The position numbers and the translations under genes were made by a program. From Peptococcaceae bacterium (GTDB lineage: Bacteria; Bacillota; Peptococcia; Peptococcales; Peptococcaceae), in assembly GCA_017622155.1 (NCBI GenBank), contig JAGARS010000062.1, forward strand, positions 1-6,794: DNA of 6,794 nt, given 5' to 3'. A model generated the notes under the pieces. It was not told the origin of the DNA and searched no databases. It worked only from the letters and a program-made list of their open reading frames with translations. This document shows positions 4,753 to 6,794 of this stretch, one piece after another (position 1 is the first letter of the stretch; every line of letters starts with the position of its first letter).

Positions 4753-5916
4753 ATGAAAATGAACAAGTCGATTAAAATTATGACACCGGGCCCGACACAA
4801 GTACGGGAAAATGTGCGTATGGCCAGAAGCCTGACAACAACCAATCCCGATCTGGATTTGACATTTTATGAAGAATATAAAGCAATTTGTGACAATCTGA
4901 GTGCATTGCTGCATACAGACAATGTCAGCTATATTTTAAGCGGTGAAGGCATTTTAGGCTTAGAGGCAGCTTGTGCTTCGCTGACAGAGCCGGGCGATAG
5001 AGTACTGGTGCTGGATAATGGGCTGTTTGGCAGAGGCTTTGCCGATTTTATCAAGCTTTACGGTGGCGAGCCGGTGCTGTATACCGTGACTGACCGAACA
5101 GCCATCGATGTGGAAGCACTTGCAGTATATCTGGAGCAGGACCACGACTTCAAATATGCTACGGTGGTACATTGCGATACGCCTACCGGTGTGCTGAACC
5201 CTATTGAGACCATTTGCCCGCTGCTGAAACAGTACGGTATACTCACCGTAGTAGATGCAGTGTCCAGTATGTTTGGCGTAGAGATCGATGTGGATGTCTG
5301 CCGGGTGGATATTTTGTGCGGCGGCTCTCAAAAAGCGCTGTCGGCACCGCCGGGGCTTACCATGCTTACAGTAAGCAGCGATGCGCTGCAGGCTATGGAA
5401 CAGCGCCATACACCCATTGCATCATTTTATGCCAATATCCTGACATTCAAACATTATTACAGAGACAAATGGTTCCCATATACCATGCCAATCAGTGATA
5501 TTTATGGATTGGGCGCAGCATTGGACAATGTATTGGCAGATACCGAGATTTATGCCCGTCATGCCCAAATTGCACAGGCGGTAAGAACGGCTGCAGCAGA
5601 GGCAGGACTCAAGCTTTATTTAGAGCGTGATTATTGCGCCACCGTAACAGTGTTGGAAGTGCCGGAAGGCGTTGACTCGGCACAGTTTTTGCAGCATATG
5701 ACAGAGCAGTACGGCATTATGATAGCCGGATGCTTTGATTATCTGGCAGGCAAAGTATTCCGCCTGGGGCATATGGGTGAAGGAGCCAATGCAGAAGATG
5801 TGGCAGCTATGCTGGATGCCATGGACAAAACATTTGCCGATTTGGGATACACGCTCAAGTGCAGTATGAAAGACGTATTTGTGAAGCTGATGGACACGGA
5901 AGAAGTGAGTTTATGA
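4753..5916 (+). CDS. Class V PLP-dependent aminotransferase, alanine-glyoxylate type
   Basis: This 387-residue, fold-type I PLP enzyme moves an amino group between a small amino acid such as alanine or serine and an oxo-acid such as glyoxylate or pyruvate; the exact pair is not readable from sequence. The N-terminal MTPGPTQV (10-17) is the family hallmark. SGEGILGLEAA (63-73) is the phosphate-binding loop and HCDTPTGVLNP (140-150) contacts the cofactor. VVDAVSSMFG (166-175) carries Asp168, which holds the pyridine nitrogen. GGSQKALSAPPG (190-201) carries the PLP-binding Lys194, and RLGHMGEGA (337-345) carries the substrate carboxylate arginine, Arg337. All key residues are present, so it should be active. 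The ATG at 4753 is favoured over 4747 and 4759 because AAAAGG lies 6 bases before it. Its stop overlaps the LysR start by four bases (ATGA), so the two are translationally coupled. Confidence 0.92.
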   Translation: MKMNKSIKIMTPGPTQVRENVRMARSLTTTNPDLDLTFYEEYKAICDNLSALLHTDNVSYILSGEGILGLEAACASLTEPGDRVLVLDNGLFGRGFADFIKLYGGEPVLYTVTDRTAIDVEALAVYLEQDHDFKYATVVHCDTPTGVLNPIETICPLLKQYGILTVVDAVSSMFGVEIDVDVCRVDILCGGSQKALSAPPGLTMLTVSSDALQAMEQRHTPIASFYANILTFKHYYRDKWFPYTMPISDIYGLGAALDNVLADTEIYARHAQIAQAVRTAAAEAGLKLYLERDYCATVTVLEVPEGVDSAQFLQHMTEQYGIMIAGCFDYLAGKVFRLGHMGEGANAEDVAAMLDAMDKTFADLGYTLKCSMKDVFVKLMDTEEVSL

Positions 5917-6788
5917 AAATAGAAAATCTAAAACTATTTCTGGCGGTGGCTGAGAGCGGCAGTATCAATAAAACTGCTGAACAGAATTTTCTGACACACC
6001 AGAGTCTGGGTGTCATCCTGAAAAGTTTAGAAAAAGAACTGAATTGTACATTGTTTATCAGAACAAATAAAGGTGTTGCACTCAGTGCAGAGGGGAAAGA
6101 ATTTCTGCCTTATGCCCGACAGGCAGTCAATGCAATCGATGCATACAAGGCACTGCATCCGGTGAATATCAGTGAGATTTTGCATTTGTATACCACACCG
6201 GGGCTGGCTAATTATATTCGAATATTGCAGAAAGATATCATAGCGGAAAAATATTATCTGTCCATTCACGAGCACAATATTGAAGAACTTAGTGTTCTGA
6301 TGAATCAGTCTGATGTCAATGCACGAAATGTTTATTTTTTCCCAGTTTTACAGCATGAAAAATACGAAAATCCGAGTATAGACTTGGCGAAGATTATCAT
6401 TACAAAAGACGAGACCATTACGGATATTTGTCATGAAAAAATTCCGATTCTGCACAATCTGCATAATCTGAATGAGGCACTGAACAATACCATTATCATT
6501 GTCGGAAGTTCCTATTCGGCCAAAGGAAATGCCTATAAGAAGCGGAAGCGCATCAATATTTCGGATATTGATGTCTGCAAAAAAATGATGCTGGAGCAAG
6601 GCTGTCTTTATTCCGGACCAAAAACATTATGCCAGCTGCAGTTTCCGGAGCCTGAATGGAAAATATTAAGGGAAAATCCCTGCCCGGCCATTGAATTCAG
6701 CTTGTTTTATCACAATGTATTTGCTGATGAAAACAGACTTGTCATTAAAGAACTTTCGAAAATGTTAAAAACCGTGTTCAAATCTTAA
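5913..6788 (+). CDS. LysR-family transcriptional regulator
   Basis: This 291-residue protein has the standard LysR N-terminal DNA-binding domain: IENLKLFLAVAESGSINKTA (3-22), then a winged helix-turn-helix through SLGVILKSLEKELNCTLFIR (31-50) and the TNKGVALSAEGKEFL stretch (51-65). A linker helix at about 66-81 would mediate dimerisation. The C-terminal effector domain (about 88-291) has the right length but lacks most familiar LysR substrate-domain signatures, so the ligand cannot be guessed. The start at 5913 overlaps the aminotransferase stop, and the frame upstream of it lies within that gene. The arrangement suggests that it controls its own operon, with the ligand perhaps a substrate or product of the aminotransferase; this is inference. 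Many LysR genes are instead divergent from their targets. The gene is complete, and no terminator is seen in the six bases left in the window. Confidence 0.9.
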   Translation: MKIENLKLFLAVAESGSINKTAEQNFLTHQSLGVILKSLEKELNCTLFIRTNKGVALSAEGKEFLPYARQAVNAIDAYKALHPVNISEILHLYTTPGLANYIRILQKDIIAEKYYLSIHEHNIEELSVLMNQSDVNARNVYFFPVLQHEKYENPSIDLAKIIITKDETITDICHEKIPILHNLHNLNEALNNTIIIVGSSYSAKGNAYKKRKRINISDIDVCKKMMLEQGCLYSGPKTLCQLQFPEPEWKILRENPCPAIEFSLFYHNVFADENRLVIKELSKMLKTVFKS

Positions 6789-6794
6789 ACACAG

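Overview
The window looks like a chromosomal segment of a low-to-moderate GC member of the Bacillota, possibly a gut Negativicute or Clostridium relative. The support is the AGG/GGAG-type ribosome binding sites, sigma-A-like promoters, rho-independent terminators, a family 4 uracil-DNA glycosylase with the iron-sulfur cysteines, and a DUF2804 gene. The taxon is an inference; no rRNA or other marker gene is present. There is no CRISPR array, tRNA, rRNA or transposase gene.

Left part (1-1063): the 3' end of an alpha/beta hydrolase gene on the + strand converges on a family 4 uracil-DNA glycosylase gene on the - strand. The gap between their stops holds a roughly 150-base inverted-repeat element (315-464). 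Its arms form 26 base pairs with two small bulges, and its interior can fold into three more hairpins. No coding gene explains it and I match it to no RNA family I know. It is the best candidate in the window for something undescribed.

Middle (1064-2952): a promoter region separates the glycosylase from a + strand family 2 glycosyltransferase that stands alone and ends at a strong terminator. A bidirectional terminator and a small AT-rich - strand gene follow. That gene encodes a 68-residue, two-helix membrane protein with its own extended -10 promoter, and looks like a self-contained one-gene cassette.

Right part (2906-6788): a promoter precedes a tight + strand pair, a DUF2804 protein and an HD-domain 5'-deoxynucleotidase-like phosphohydrolase (10-base gap). 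After a 104-base spacer comes a second pair: a class V PLP aminotransferase of the alanine-glyoxylate type and a LysR-type regulator whose ATG overlaps the aminotransferase stop. The spacer contains a candidate promoter and two mutually exclusive hairpins. One of these would bury the aminotransferase ribosome binding site, suggesting control of that pair at the operator or leader-RNA level.

The genes do not form one obvious pathway. Two encode nucleic-acid or nucleotide housekeeping enzymes (uracil-DNA glycosylase, HD phosphohydrolase), and the aminotransferase-LysR pair looks like a small self-regulated metabolic unit. Promoter and RNA-structure calls were made by eye and are less certain than the protein families.
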